A stretch of 64,000 nt of DNA from Diphasiastrum complanatum (taxonomy: Eukaryota; Streptophyta; Lycopodiopsida; Lycopodiales; Lycopodiaceae). Of this stretch, positions 33,861 to 46,663 are shown piece by piece. Each line of letters opens with the position of its first letter. Within the stretch, counting starts at the first letter, position 1. Position numbers and translations under genes: made by a program. The stretch spans positions 53,451,476 to 53,515,475 of the forward strand of contig CM055095.1 of NCBI GenBank assembly GCA_029204225.1. Reading direction: 5' to 3'. The notes beneath the pieces were generated by a model that was not told the origin of the DNA, did not search any database, and saw only the letters and a list, made by a program, of their open reading frames with translations.

Positions 33861-34638
33861 TTTGAGTGATTTTGTATTTCTCCAAAAGGCTGAGCAAAGC
33901 TCCCACTTGGATGAAAGATCCCCTTTTGGGTGAACAGATTGTCAACAATCTTTTGCATAAATTTGGTGTACTTTGTAGAGGATGTAAGTAACTCTCCTTA
34001 TGTAATTTGATTGGAGCATTTGCTGGAAGATTTTAACCATTATGCAAATGTGTTTTCAGGTTCTTAACAGGTTGAGGAACGTTCTCATGTGAAGTGATCT
34101 TAGATCTACATCTAAACACCAAGATTTGACAAGCTAGTGAAGCTAGTCTTGTGATTCACTAAGTGTGCTCTTTCATTCACCTCTAAAGCTTGTATTTATC
34201 ATTTGCTGGAGTTTATAAACTTTTAAAAGTGTGGTTTACATGTGGTTTTATAGGCTGAATCAATATCTTAGTGTGTGGATCATATGTTGATCAAGTTTGT
34301 TTGATTCTAGGTATTCTTGGCAGCCTAGTCTTGTGTATTTTCTAAGAATGCAAGTAACTCTTCACATCATAACTTGATTTGGTCACTTGCTGGAACGCTT
34401 GAGAGCTTAAGCAAGAGTGTGTTCAGGTTGGTTTGAGTTTGTAATCCATTCTTAGTGTGTGCAAAGTGTTGCATGTGTTTCAATCTTCCTTTCTATGCTT
34501 GGAAACCAACTAGGTTCAAGATAGAAGTGTTTTAGGGTCCTAGATCTTCTGAGATCTCCTTATCCATCATTTGCTGAGAGGAAAGTGAGTGCTAGGTGCA
34601 TTAGGACAGAGCCTAAAAGTTGAAGAATCATTATATCC

Positions 34639-35520
34639 ATGGCTTCCAATGGTGGGATCATGTTAGAAACTAATGATAGGTTGAGTCCATCAAACTACTC
34701 TACCTAGAAAGTGAGGATGGAATCCTTACTTGAGTTGAATGAACTCATGGACATAGTTGCAGGAACTGAAGAGAGACCACCCACAGTTCAAGAGCAACAA
34801 AGGTTTGATAAGAAGGCTAAAAGGGCTCTTCATATCATTAAAATGAATGTTACCAATGGACTTCTCAAGGAAGTTGGTAAAAGTCAAAGTGCAAGTGAGG
34901 CATGGAATGCCTTGAAGAAGTTTTTTGAATCAAAGTCCAATCTAGGGTATTGACCCTAAGGAGGCAAATATTTTCTAGTAGACAAAGAGAGGGAGAGAGT
35001 GCTCATGCATTTGTCTTGAGGGTTAAGTCCTTAAGTGATGATCTAGCATGCGTTGATGAAAGCATAAAAGATGGTGAAATAGTCCAGGTTATGTTGAATG
35101 GTTTGCTAGATGAACATGCTAACATTGTGCAAAGTTTTGCCATTCAAACAGTCTTGCCAAGTGTAGTTGACTTGCAAGAAATCTTATTGGCTGAAGAACA
35201 TAGGTTGCAATCAAAGCTTGATGGTGCATCCTTGCAAGGTGGAGGTGAAGAGGCTTTCTTCACAAAAGGCAAAGTCAAAGGCAAAGGGAAATGGTCCAAA
35301 GGTGGTAACTCGGATCATGATGATCCTTCTTCCTCCTCCTCTTATACTTCTTTTAGAAAGAAAGATAAGTCAAAGTTCTTTTATTGTGGGATAAAAGGTC
35401 ATTTTGCAAATGAATGTCATAATGAAGGTAGCAAGCGAAACAACTTTTGTACTTCTAATGAGGATCTAGATTCTTGTGATTTTCTCATGATGTGTTCTTC
35501 AAGTCTAATGTCAAGTGGAA
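34639..35520 (+). pseudogene. Copia gag of element C (UBN2-type)
   Basis: The ATG at 34639 gives MASNGGIMLETNDRL and SNYST followed by a stop where element E has Trp (TGG to TAG), then KVRMESLLELNELMDIVAG. A one-base frame step occurs near 34945, after which LRRQIFSSRQREGESAHAFV, a Lys-rich patch and the zinc knuckle follow. The knuckle reads F-x2-C-x4-H-x4-C: its first Cys is Phe, where element E has the intact CFYCGIKGHFANEC. The product would bind and package element RNA. Confidence 0.85.
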
Positions 35521-37310
35521 GTGACAAGGATTCATGGTGGATAGATAGTGGATCTAGTTCACACATGACTAGTCACAAGGAGTTCTTTACTTCTTTGATC
35601 TCTTATGTTGGAACCAAGAAAGTGGTTCACATGCCAAATGGTGGTGAGTGTATGATCAAAGGTACTGGCTCAATTCCTATTTGTCTTTCTACTAATAGGA
35701 ATGCAAGGCTTGACGGTGTTCTTTACATTCCTTCACTTTCAAGGAATTTGTTAAGTGCTGGTCAAATGTTAAAGAAAGGGTACAAGACAAAGTTTGTTGG
35801 GGATGTTTGCTTCATTACTAAGGGAGATGTCTTGATTTCTAGGGGCAATAGACAAGGTAGACTTTACAAGCTTGATGCATTTGTTATGTCTAACAAGAGG
35901 AATGAAATGGATGTTGGTGGTTCTCTTAACTTTCAAAAGTCAATTCCTAGCATCAATAAGATTGGTATATCTTATGCAAAGTCTAAAGAGCTTCCTTATG
36001 CTAGATCTAGGTTGAGATCTAATGAGCTTCTTGGAGATAGTTATTGTTGTGCTAACTTGGCAACATTTGGTGAATCTATGATCAATGTTTTGGATCCATT
36101 GGATCTTGAAGATGGACTAGTGCTACCTACTAGTCAAATGGAGTCATGTGGTGCTAAATTAGTATCATGTTTGAAATCTTCTACTCATAGATTTTCAAGT
36201 CTTGGTGGCTCTTCAATGGAACTACATGGCAAGTGCAAAAATGGAAAAGGTAAGAAGAGAGCTAACTTCATCAATGGAGGTGATGAAAATTCTTCTTTGG
36301 AAATGGTTGTTGCTAATGACTTATTTACTCATTTGGAAAAAGATGGTGCTTTGAGCATGTTTGAAGAAAAAGGTTCTTTTGCATCTTTATGTGATGAGTC
36401 CAAGAAAGTCATTTGTGCAACAAGTGGTGTCACATGTATTCATAAAGAAGGTAGATCAAAAGGTTCTATCATGAGAATTGGTGAGGAAGATCTCAAGTCA
36501 AAAGAAGATGAATGTGAAGTGTTCAAAGTAGGATGTACCTTGAATGATGCTTTTGTGAATGATGGTGAGGGTTCATTATCATTATCTATATCATTGATTA
36601 GAAGTCCAGGTTTGACAAGAAAAAGTACTTCAATCATTCTTATGTTGAAGGTACTATATGTTCTTTTCATGGCTTCTAATGTTTGAGACTCTTCCATTTC
36701 TTATGATGCAACTATCAAGAGGGAGATTTCTACCTTTTGTGGTGTGATCATTAAGAGGGAGTCTTGTCAAGGAAAGGGCAAAGGAAGAGTGACTCTTGAG
36801 AAGATCCAAGGCACGGATCTTAAATCTCTTCATCAACTCAAAGGATGCTATGATTGTGGTGGAGTGTTCATGCATGATCAAGATGGCAAAAGGTTGGATG
36901 AAGAAGACTACATGGAGCACCCAAGTGGCAATTTCTTCAAGGCAAGGAAGATCTCATTGGTGAGCTCGTTGAGTTTTGGTTTGAACTCAAATGGGCTGGT
37001 TTGATTAGGTTTGATACTCAACTTCATCTACTCTACTTGATGTTGTATAGAATTGTAGAAATCTATCTTTTGGTTTATGATAGTGACATTGTTTTCACTA
37101 ACTATACTGAAAGGTTGAAATCAAGAAATGATGAGATCTTGTGGGATGTTAATCATGTGTTTGAGAGGGAGTATCTTCATGAGAGGTTCATATCTGAAGA
37201 TGTTTATAAATGCAAAGTCCTTGATGTTTTATTGGAAGATCAAGATGTTGATCTTGAATTGCTTCATCAACACCAAGAGGCAAGTAGCAATTGGGAGCTA
37301 GTCAAAAGCA
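35521..37310 (+). CDS. Protease and remodelled reverse-transcriptase frame of element C
   Basis: The frame continues into WWIDSGSSSHMTS (protease, D-S-G-S instead of D-S-G-A) and the VLYIPSLSRNLLSAGQM and GRLYKLDAFV blocks, then stays open to 36686. No integrase catalytic core is visible between. After two stops and a frame step, reverse-transcriptase traces appear: DEEDYMEHPSGNF (usual EEVYMEQPEGF), then LIRFD...LLYL, and LLVYDSDIVFTN where YVDD would be. Two Asp of the catalytic motif are thus rearranged (YDSD at 37076-37087). Element E shows the same layout with YDGD. It is likely inactive as an enzyme. Confidence 0.6.
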
Positions 37311-37427
37311 TCAAAGGGGGGCCACATGGGCAAAGCATTTTGGATCTATTTTTACAAGTTCTTGAAGGTTCATGTAAGGTTCTTGGAGCAACAAGCAAGT
37401 GTCCTTTTGCTCTACCTTACAAATCGC

Positions 37428-37945
37428 TGATGTTTTCCATCAGGGAAAAATTGATCCAAATAAACTGTCAGAAGTCTTTATAACAATTCACCAACTATTG
37501 TACATACATTTCTTGCTACAAGGTGGTTGTAATAAACTGCCATTTATGCTAGATATTTAACAGACAGATATTTAGCATGTAGATATTTTGTGTAATATAG
37601 AATCAACTGAGTTGTAAGTTGATAATTTGATAAAATAAATCAATCTTTTCACTAGAAATTTTTTTCTGTTGCCAACGTTATCACGCTCAACGAGCAAGCT
37701 GAAGCCATCACTTCAAAACATTGGTGATATTACATAGTGCAATTTCTATCTCACTACTGTATTGTTCATTTGCACTTATTTAATTCATTCATCTTGAATT
37801 GTTTCTACTGCTAACTGACGTGCTTCCGATCCTACATTGCCCTCGCTCAAACTTCCGCTGCCAGTCCTCACAATCTGATATCAAAGTTCTATTTCTATCA
37901 GTTCTCTACTAATCCGATATCAGCTCATACTCTCGATTTCCGACA
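37428..37945 (+). repeat. 5' LTR of copia D
   Basis: Runs from TGATGTTTTCCATCA to TTTCCGACA, followed by TGGTATCAAAGC (primer site, 37946-37957). Gag coding begins only about 40 bases after the LTR. Confidence 0.85.
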
Positions 37946-37983
37946 TGGTATCAAAGCGGGCAGTTCAGTAATCTACTTCAAGA

Positions 37984-38720
37984 TGAAGGTCATACTACTT
38001 GCCAGAGAACTGTGGGACATCGTTGATGGCACAAAACTCAAACCAGAAGGTGATGCAGCCATCATCACCAAATGGAGACTGAGAGATGGCAAGGCATTTG
38101 CCATGATCACTCTCAACATCAAGGATACCCAAATCAGCCATATATGTGCTGCTTAGACTGCTAAGGATCCTTGGGACGTCCTAGCAACCCTCTACGTTAT
38201 CAAGGATGTGACTTTCAAGCTTCACTTGAGAAAGAAATTCTTCAATCTGAGAATGTCTGGTGCCGATAGTGTTTCGAGTCATCTCAACACTTTCAAAAAC
38301 CTTATGGAGCAAATGACTGCAACTGGCTCAATCATTGAAGATTCCGATGTTGTTATGACTCTATTATCGAGTCTACCTAGAACCTATGAAAATTGGGTCA
38401 AGGAAATTTCGACCCAGGAGTATCTCACTCTATCAAGAGTAATTTCTATGCTTCTACAAGAGGAGATCAGAAGAACTACATCCTTCTCAAGCTCAGGATC
38501 ATATCCTCAGGCCCTATATTCAAAAATTTAAAAGTTCAGATCCAAGAGATCTACAAAGTCAGCATATCCTGACAAGAAGAGCAACATGCAGTCTGGATCA
38601 AATTATAATCCAAGATAAGATTCAAATTCCTCATCATTCCAACCAGTGCAAAAACTATTATGTAGATTTTGTAAGAGGACTGGGCATGAAATCAAGGACT
38701 CCAGAACTCTAAAATGCAAC
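37984..38720 (+). pseudogene. Copia gag of element D (UBN2-type)
   Basis: Reads MKVILLARELWDIVDGT, a stop near 38155, then LHLRKKFFNLRMSGADSVSS, LLSSLPRTYENW and a Ser-rich end. It then has CRFCKRTGHEIKDSR, a zinc knuckle whose last Cys has become Ser. The start lacks the usual first 20 or so residues, as coding begins almost at the primer site. Confidence 0.8.
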
Positions 38721-38839
38721 AATAAGAAGGATAAACAGTTCCAACAACAAGCACATAGTGTCATAACCAGTCACTCGATCCGGAAACAGGAGGAAGATGA
38801 AGCAACCTTTATGACCAAGATCGGAGAACAACAGGTATT

Positions 38840-39840
38840 GATTCCTGGTACTTGGACTCTGGAGCAACTCAACATATGACTCACCATCAAGACTGGTTCA
38901 AGGATTACAAGCCATTCACCCACTCTCAAGTTGTGCAACTTAGACACAACTCATCTCATTCTATCGAGGGTGAAGGAATAGTCAGAGTCGAATTTCAGAA
39001 AGGTGAAGTCAAGTTGTTGTCCAGTTCTCCACGTTCCAAATCTAACCAAAAATCTGCTCTCAGTTAGCAGAATCACTGATTCAGGTTAGAGGGTCAAATT
39101 TGATACGGATGGCTACACCATTTTTGACAGATCCCGAAAAGTTCTAGCTTTCGGGAGAAGAGGTGGCTACCTTTACAAACTAAGCCACTACTATTCTTCT
39201 AATAGTCAAGCTCTTTATACATACACTTCTGAATCAACTGATATGCTTTGGCATTTCAGACTAGGCCATCTTAACTTCAACAGTATTCAGCAAATGTTGA
39301 CTCAAAATCTAGTGTGAGATCTACCTTCTGTCAGCAAACCAACTTCTCCATGTGAAAGCTGTATTATTAGCAAGCATGCTAGAATTCTCTTTATACTTCT
39401 AATGGTTTGCTTGATCTTGTACATAGTGACATTTGTGGCCCAATGCAAACTGCCTCGATAGGGGGAGATTTCTATTTCCTAACTTTCATCGATGACTTCT
39501 CTCGAAGGACTGCTAGTTATTTTCTGAAGAACAAATCTGAAGCTTTCAAGTTCTTCAAGCAGTTCAAGGCGTCTGCTGAAAATTAGACTCAGAGGAAGAT
39601 CAAAGTTCTACGCACAGATGGTGGGGGCGAATTCAAGGACTTCTTCAAGGCCAACGGAATACATCAACAGTACACAACAAGCTACTCACCATAGTCCAAT
39701 GGTGTAGCTAAAAAGAAGAATCGGATACTCATCGAAAGTGCTAAGAGCATGCTGGCCCATGTCTCTCTTCCAAAGAATTTTTGGGCAGAAGCTGTTACTA
39801 CAACTGCCTATCTACAAATCGATTCATTACAAAGGCCCTG
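38840..39840 (+). pseudogene. Copia protease and integrase of element D
   Basis: YLDSGATQHMTHHQDWF is the protease site. LWHFRLGHLNFNSIQQML is the pre-integrase motif, with a C-x2-C at CESCIISKH. The core has HSDICGPM (first Asp) and LRTDGGGEF (second Asp). The catalytic Glu, usually in NGVAERKNR, is Lys (NGVAKKKNR, about 39703-39720). Several stops interrupt the frame. Confidence 0.85.
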
Positions 39841-39900
39841 AATGACAAAAGACCTTATGAGGTGTGGACAGGATTGAAGACATCACTCAAAAATATTTGA

Positions 39901-40935
39901 GTGTTTGGATGCATTGCTTACGCTCAGATCTCTGCTAATCTAAGAAAAAAGCTGGACGACACCAACAAAAAGTCGATCTTCATCGACTATTCCCTAGATC
40001 ACAAGGCATACAAGCTCTACAACATGGACACTCAAAAATTGTTCACAAGTAGAGATGTCGTTTTTGTGGAAGACCAATTCATCGACCACAAAGAGAAAGC
40101 TACATCGACTTCCAATCCTAGAGTTGACAATTCCAAACTCGAGATTGATCAAAAGCTCGACACCGACTCCGACAATGATTTTGAACCTCAACGAGTCGAA
40201 TCGCATCAGAGGATCGAAGTTCAACCGAGAAGATCGAACTGATCTAGATAGCCTCCATCCCGATTTATGGATGATCCAGGCTGCTACTTTGTGCAGGAAC
40301 CAAACACAGTTTTTAAGGCAATGTCTACTCCTGATGCTGACCAGTGGAAAGCTGCAATGGACATCGAATCTGATTTTCTACTTGAGAATCAAACATGGAC
40401 TATTATTGAGCTACCAAAGGATAGAGATTCAATTCCATGCAATTGGATATTCAAGGTGAAGTATGATGTTGAAGGAAGACTCAATCGATATAAAGGCAGG
40501 CTTGTCGCCAAAGGCTTCTCCCAGATTCCAGATCTTGATTATTCGGAGACCTTCAGTCCTGTCGTTAAACATGTTTCGATCCGACTATTACTCTCTTTTG
40601 CAGCTGCAACAGATTTCGAAGTCCATCAAATTTATGTCCAAACTGCTTTTCTCAATAGAACTATTGAAGAGGGAATCTATACGTCACAGCCAGAGGGATA
40701 CAAATTGAAAGGTAGGCAGCACCTTGTATGCAAAATCCACAAGGCTCTCTATGGGCTGAAATAGTCACCCAGAGCCTGATTCCAGAAAATCAATGCATTT
40801 CTGATCAAGAATGGTTTTATTCCAAACTCCGCATACTCGAATGTTTATTTCAAGTTTGTTTCTACTTTCTTCATTATCATCACTCTCTATGTAGATGATA
40901 CACTACTATTAAGTAACAACCTAAATCTGATGAAA
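39901..40935 (+). pseudogene. Copia reverse transcriptase of element D
   Basis: After the integrase tail (VFGCIAYAQ...LFTSRDVVFVEDQF) the frame gives WKAAMDIESDFLLENQTW, CNWIFKVKYD, GRLVAKGFSQ, DYSETFSPVVK, TAFLNRTIEEGIYTSQPEGY and HKALYGLK. The catalytic TLYVDDTLLL (YVDD at 40888-40899) is intact. Stops occur after YGLK and near 40780. Confidence 0.88.
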
Positions 40936-41189
40936 GAAACAAAATGCATGCCCAAGAGTACAAAATAACTGATACGGGTCCAGCCCATTATTTTCTCAGA
41001 ATCGAAATTTTTTGAATTTGACCCAGCAAACTGAATTTTAACAGTCAACAGAGATATCTCTCCAGCGTGCTGGAAAAGTATGGAATGGCCAACTGCAAAT
41101 CGAGTCACTTTCCACTCGACCCTAGTCTAAAGCTTTCAAAGGAACAATCTCCTCAAATAGAGATAGAAAAGGAGGAAATGAAACAATAT

Positions 41190-41830
41190 CCATTTCACTC
41201 CATCATCGGCTCACTGATGTATATGCAATGCTCTACACACGTCCAGACCTTGCATACGCAATCAGTTCACTTAGCCAATTCCTATCGAATCTAGGTCTAA
41301 CCCATTGGAAAGTGCTCATAAAAATCATGAAATACATCCAAGCAACTAAACATCTCAACATCTGTTATAGAGACAGCCAACCTGCCAATATTCTTGAAGG
41401 TTACACAGATGCGAATTGGGCAAAAGATATCGACACCAGAAGATCAACATCTGGATTTGTATTTTTATACAATCAAGGCCCAATCTCATGGACCAGCTTA
41501 AGCAAACCTCAGTAGCATTATCATCAACCGAATCAAAATATATAGTTGCCACGAATGCTACCAAGGAGGCAATTTGGCTAAGGCACCTGCTTGCTGATGT
41601 CGACCTTTGTCAGTCACATCCAACGACTATTTATTGTGACAATCAAAGCACAATAGCACTAACTCTAAATCCGAGATTCCATTCTAGGAGCAAACATACT
41701 AAAATCAGGTATCACTACCTTAGAGAAAAAGTGCAAAGCAAGGAAGTGTCATTATTTTACTGTAGGACAGACCTTATGGCAGCAGATTACCTCAGCCTCA
41801 AATCCAATGCTCAACTTCAAATCCATTCAA
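41190..41830 (+). pseudogene. Copia RNase H of element D
   Basis: Contains LEGYTDANWAKDIDTRRSTS, then with a frame step near 41500 ALSSTESKYIVATNATKEAI, YCDNQSTIAL and HTKIRYHYLREKV. These are the standard copia RNase H blocks (first Asp in YTDANW, Glu in STESKY, Asp in YCDNQS). Confidence 0.88.
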
Positions 41831-41884
41831 TAATGAGCATCTTGAAAAACATGTTAAATACCCAACTCCATCAACAATTGAAGC

Positions 41885-42084
41885 CATCAAATTCAAGTCA
41901 TCGAAGTTATCGAAGTCTTCGACTTCATCAAACTTCGACTTCTCATGTATATACATATGTTCAAAACTTGACTTGCTCGACATCAAAGTACTCGACTTAC
42001 TCGACATCGACATTTCAACACTAACTCCATCAGCCAACTTTGTCGACTCAACCGACCTTCTCATCAACCGAATTTAGCATCAAC
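41885..42084. repeat. TCGA-rich 3' region of element D
   Basis: Words such as ATCGAAGT, TCGACTT and CTCGACAT recur ten or more times before the 3' LTR. No frame is kept through it. Confidence 0.6.
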
Positions 42085-42626
42085 TGACTTTTTCCATCAA
42101 GGAAAAATTGATCCAAATAAACTATCAAAAGTCTTTATGGCAGTTCAACAACTATTGTACATACATTTATTGCTACAAGGCGGTTGTAATATATAGCATA
42201 TAGCATTTAATGCTAGATATTTAACAGACAGATATTTAGCATGTAGATATTTTGTCAAGTAGATAATTTGTGTAATATAGAATCAACTGAATTGTAAGTT
42301 GATTATTTATAAAATAAATCAATAGAAGAATTTTTCTGTTGCCAACATTATCATGCTCAACAAGCAAGCTGAAGTTATCACTTCAAGCAATTGTACTCAT
42401 TGTTGATATTAATCATAGTGCAATTTCAGTCTCACTACTATATTGTTCATTTGCGCTTATTTGATTCATTCATCTTGAAATGTTTCTGCTGCTCACTGAC
42501 ATGCTTCTGATCCTACACCGCCCTCACTCAAACTTCCGTTGCAGGTCATCACAATCTGATATCAGAGTTTTGTTTCTATCAATTCTCTACTAATCCGATA
42601 TCAGCTCGTACTCTCGATTTCCAATA
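42085..42626 (+). repeat. 3' LTR of copia D
   Basis: Runs from TGACTTTTTCCATCA to TTTCCAATA and aligns with the 5' LTR along its whole length, with a longer middle (extra AGCATATAGCATTTAA and CAAGTAGATAATT). Confidence 0.85.
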
Positions 42627-45600
42627 GTCTCGACGACTATTTTGATTTCTTTCTTCCAGATGCCCATAGAAGCTTTCAGATGGGTCCCAAATTTTATGCA
42701 AAAATGAAAAATAAAAGCGTTGAAATTTCAGATGCAATTGTTGAAGCTGCTTAAAACTTCTGCAGCAAAACATCAGTTTCGATTCCCTACGAGACATTTT
42801 GTAGTGAGTCCCTTTTTCATGTCGGCAGTGAAGGCAAAGGAGGCCAATTTTGAAGCAATTGTATACTTCATCAAATGCAGCCCTGTGGCCAAATTTATTT
42901 GATTCCTCATAAAAATAAGTAAGTCTTTTTACTTGAGAAATATTCTTCTTTTGAATTGATCTTTAAATCTTCTTATATAAGGTCTTTAAATTCTTTTAAA
43001 AATTGCAGCCGACGTTGGAGCCTCAACATTCTTTTTCAATAAATTTCAACACTAAATTTCAATGGTCCTCCAATATTTGAATAGTTTCTCCAATATCTTT
43101 GCATTTGATCTCAGGATCGTGCCTTTAACGTACCTGCAAAAAATTGACACGAATTGTGTTGCATTTAGACATACATCTTTGAAAGTAATAATTTAAGAAT
43201 AGCTCTTATATGACCGATTGTTGATATAAGCTATTAGAAAAGAATAAAAATGTTTACAGCAACTTACCAATTTATCATATTGCAAGAGCAATAGTTCCTG
43301 CCTAATGTAACTGAATTTGATAATTGCCAAGAAGGTGAAATTTGCATATTTGGTGCATGTGAGACATAGCCTCTCAAACAAGCGTGAACGCCCCTTTGAA
43401 GAACATTTGAATGTAGGATGAGGCATACACTTGATTTATGCTTGAGACCTATCATGAAGAAGTTGGCATTTGAATATTCTTGCATGTGTCCATAACACCC
43501 AAGTGTCCCATACCACTTGAACTAACAACCACGCTGACAGTGGTTTGACATACTTATATTGTGCCACGGAAAGTGTGAAGACAACTTGCTAGCAAACATA
43601 GCTAAGAGTTGCATCCTGACTTACAACTGCTACCCCTTATGATTTTGTTGTCATTTAGTTCCCCTCTTCATAATGGTACATCGCCTAGTTTTTGGTAATA
43701 CACACAATTTCTCTCTCTAGAATCTACTTTCTAGAGGTTTTTTTCACTTTGGACTTTATTGCTCCCCAAGCTACCTTTATGCATATAACCGAAGTGATGC
43801 AAGGTGGTGGCACAAGGATCAAAGCTCTCTAGAGCCATTGGAAGTTGACACCGAGATGATGTTGGTGCCACGAGCAATGCTAGAGTCGATTGTGCTGGGA
43901 GCTAGTGGCAGCAAGAGTGTTGTGACACATGATCTATCTCTACAACAATAAAGTAAATGATTTGGAGTGAGTGTGTCTCTTTGTCCTATTTCTAGAAAAT
44001 GAGATGGCATGCAAGGAGATAAATGAGATTTGAAAGGAGCCTAGGGGAATATCATCCTTGTGGTCTCATTGGATGAGGTTTTTCCAACAGTGGCCTATTG
44101 ACACATGTTGATATGGGACACTAAGGTAATTATGATGCAAAAAGATCTCCCAACAAGAAGTGATCAAAGCCAGTAATTAGCGCTAATGGGCAATCTACCA
44201 AAATGGCATCCAAGTGACTAAGTGAACCATAATAACTCCATTTGATTATCCCTACATTGATCTCAATTCTGCTCCTTTTCTTTTCATATGTCCCTATGTA
44301 AGAAGAATAACCATATATCTATTGCTTTGAAAAAGCTTGCATTCTTTGAGAAGGGAACCTACCATTTGTGTTTTTCAAAGAACCAATTCTAGAAAAATTG
44401 TGAAGCGTGTGCATTCTTAAACATTGAACATGAATGATCTTGCGTTTGGAATGTTTTCAAGAAAATAGTTAAAATATTTTAAACCTCAAATCTAAAATGT
44501 AGTAAATGTTTTGTTAAGTTTATCATATTGAAGAAGGTTTTCATCTTGTGTGTGTGGATGTGGTTTTATCTTGAGGGCTGAATTTATCTCAATGACATTC
44601 AAAACAATAATATACTTGTCACATAGCTTAAGGCCATCTGCATACAAAACTCAAGGCCAACATACAAAGTTAAACACACATTCCAAATTAATATCAAAAA
44701 ATGTATCATATGGGAGAGAAAGGGTCGAAGGGAAATTATGGCATTAGAATTTTTTGGATAGATTGAAATTCTTATTTAATCAAGTATTGCTTTAAGATAC
44801 TCATTTGGAAAAACCTCCTTTTTTCTTCTTGAGAATATGACTCCAACGGATTCACACAAAGGACAAACAAGGAAAACAACTCCAACAATGAAAACGTCCA
44901 CACACAGGATATTACCCAAGAAGAAAATCATTTGTTATTAGTTTTCTCTATCTTTAAGTTGATTAATGTCATAGTTGCCCTCAAATATTTGGCCTATAGA
45001 TTGATGTTGGCTGATGTTTGTAATTCTGGCTGTCTCACCACATGGGTTGGACTTGTGGTGCTCGGAGAGCATGCATTTCTTGCCAACGAAATCTTCAAGA
45101 GTTCTTCAGAACCTGACACAATGCTTTGATGAAAATGTACTTCAAAATATTCATATTATGAAAAAGAAAATGTGACATGAAGGAGGTTTTATAAGGATTA
45201 TAACCCACTATTAGGATTGGAAGGCCTAATTGAAGGCGTGTACATGAAAGAGTAACAAAAAAATTGAAGATAAAAATTAAGTGGTTTAAGGATCTCAGCC
45301 TGCAAAGCATTTTAAGCTGCAGGACTTGAGAAAGCATTAATTTTCAAAAACCCACAACCTTCTGAGGTGTAAGATAAGGTTGGTCACTTCCAAGGGAAGT
45401 CTTTTTCAGCACTGATGTCGATCCAGCTAGTTCTAAGAGAAGTAGAAGAAAGACTGAGGCGGAGCTGATCGATCATGTTTGGATCAGTAGGTGTTGACAA
45501 ATGCGACATGGCTGCGAAATCATGACCTCATCAGCTTGCATCAGCAGCAGCACGCTTGATCTCCTAGTTAAGATAGCTCCTTCAAGCCAACCTTCCACTG

Positions 45601-45809
45601 TACACACCACCAGCTCGTGACTTACACGTGTGCTGTGCGGATCTGCGCATTCTGCATCAGGTGCGTGTAGCACGTTCGCCTTGTCCTCAGGGACTCCGTA
45701 TGAGAACAGTACTTCTGCTTCATCTTCTTTTAGAGATTGCAAGTGGTACTCATAATTTTGATTTGACTGCCAAGCAATGGGCAATGGTCTCGCAAAAATT
45801 GTCTCAGCT
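42627..45809. other. Unassigned segment; possible exon pair on the minus strand
   Basis: On the minus strand about 43255-43440 reads as a possible exon with a good donor (AAATTG then GTAAGTTG). About 43135-43050 follows a good acceptor (TTTTTTGCAG). The peptides (RLFERLCLTCTKYANF...; YVKGTILRSNAKILEKLF) resemble nothing I know. The rest shows no gene. 45473-45784 on the minus strand is open but lies in the likely 3' UTR of the EPFL gene. Confidence 0.25.
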
Positions 45810-46619
45810 TCAAGGCATGTACAGTTTCTCTCTACACTTGCACCTCCACGCTTCTGGGTAATACTCGGTGGTCTTCACAAGGCCCGGTTGAATGGGCACG
45901 TGAACGGGACTGCAAGGTTTGCAGCTGCCACATTTGGAGGTGCATTGTGGTGGAGTTGATCCAAGTCCGTTGAGTAGAAATCTCCTCTTTGGAATTGCGG
46001 TTAGAACAACAGATACGAGATCGATAGACCTAAAATCCTTCTCTTGGGCCTGCACCAATGAAGATCTCGTTACCTATCGTAATAATTGTATCATCAAGCA
46101 CTTTAAAAAATTTGTATCATCCCGTCTTCTGAAAAGCAATAGCTATCTCATCTTTCTTTTTAGTATACAAAACTTGATCAAATTCTTTAGCTTAAACACT
46201 GATAATGAGAGATGATCTACTTCTACAAAGCGTATTGCCTTCAGGCTTCAGCTTATATTGATTGAAAACCACTACCTGAGTTTTGATGTTTACTGTGGGC
46301 TTGCTCAAACCATTTTCACATCCCCACCAACCTGCAATTCACAATGCATTATTCCAGTGCTCGATCATTATAATAGATAATCGACGATCCAAGGTACTAA
46401 TCAACATAAGATCAAAACATGCTAAGAACGAAATAGGCCGGCTGGATGTTTAGATTCAATGCTTATCGTCGACTATTTGAGGTCAGAGGGCAACATGGAA
46501 TCTTGTATGGGAACATCATATCACTATTGCAAGCATGATAATGGCAGGTTACAAACGGCGAGCCGGCGGCCCGATGCTCAAGCCTAGACACGCATAAAGT
46601 GATTATCTGGTGTACTTTG

Positions 46620-46663
<44 letters not shown>

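Larger units (their letters stand above)
32833..37427 (+). mobile_element. Copia element C, 3' end missing
   Basis: It has a 5' LTR, a degraded primer site, a leader with a tandem repeat, gag, protease and a remodelled reverse-transcriptase region. The right part is cut by element D at 37428 and no 3' LTR was found. Its coding part aligns along its length with element E (57167-59630), but the LTRs differ. Confidence 0.75.
37428..42626 (+). mobile_element. Copia element D, full domain order, many breaks
   Basis: LTRs at 37428-37945 and 42085-42626 flank gag, protease, integrase, reverse transcriptase and RNase H in copia order. The LTRs differ by several indels (for example near 42190-42260), so this is an older insertion than B. 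No matching 5-base duplication is clear (ATCGC against GTCTC). Confidence 0.85.

Noticed and set aside
37310-37427. Possible 3' LTR of element C after GGGGGG tract
   Set aside because: The sequence does not match the 5' LTR of C well enough to call it.
37423-42631. Target-site duplication for element D (ATCGC/GTCTC)
   Set aside because: Only three of five bases agree.
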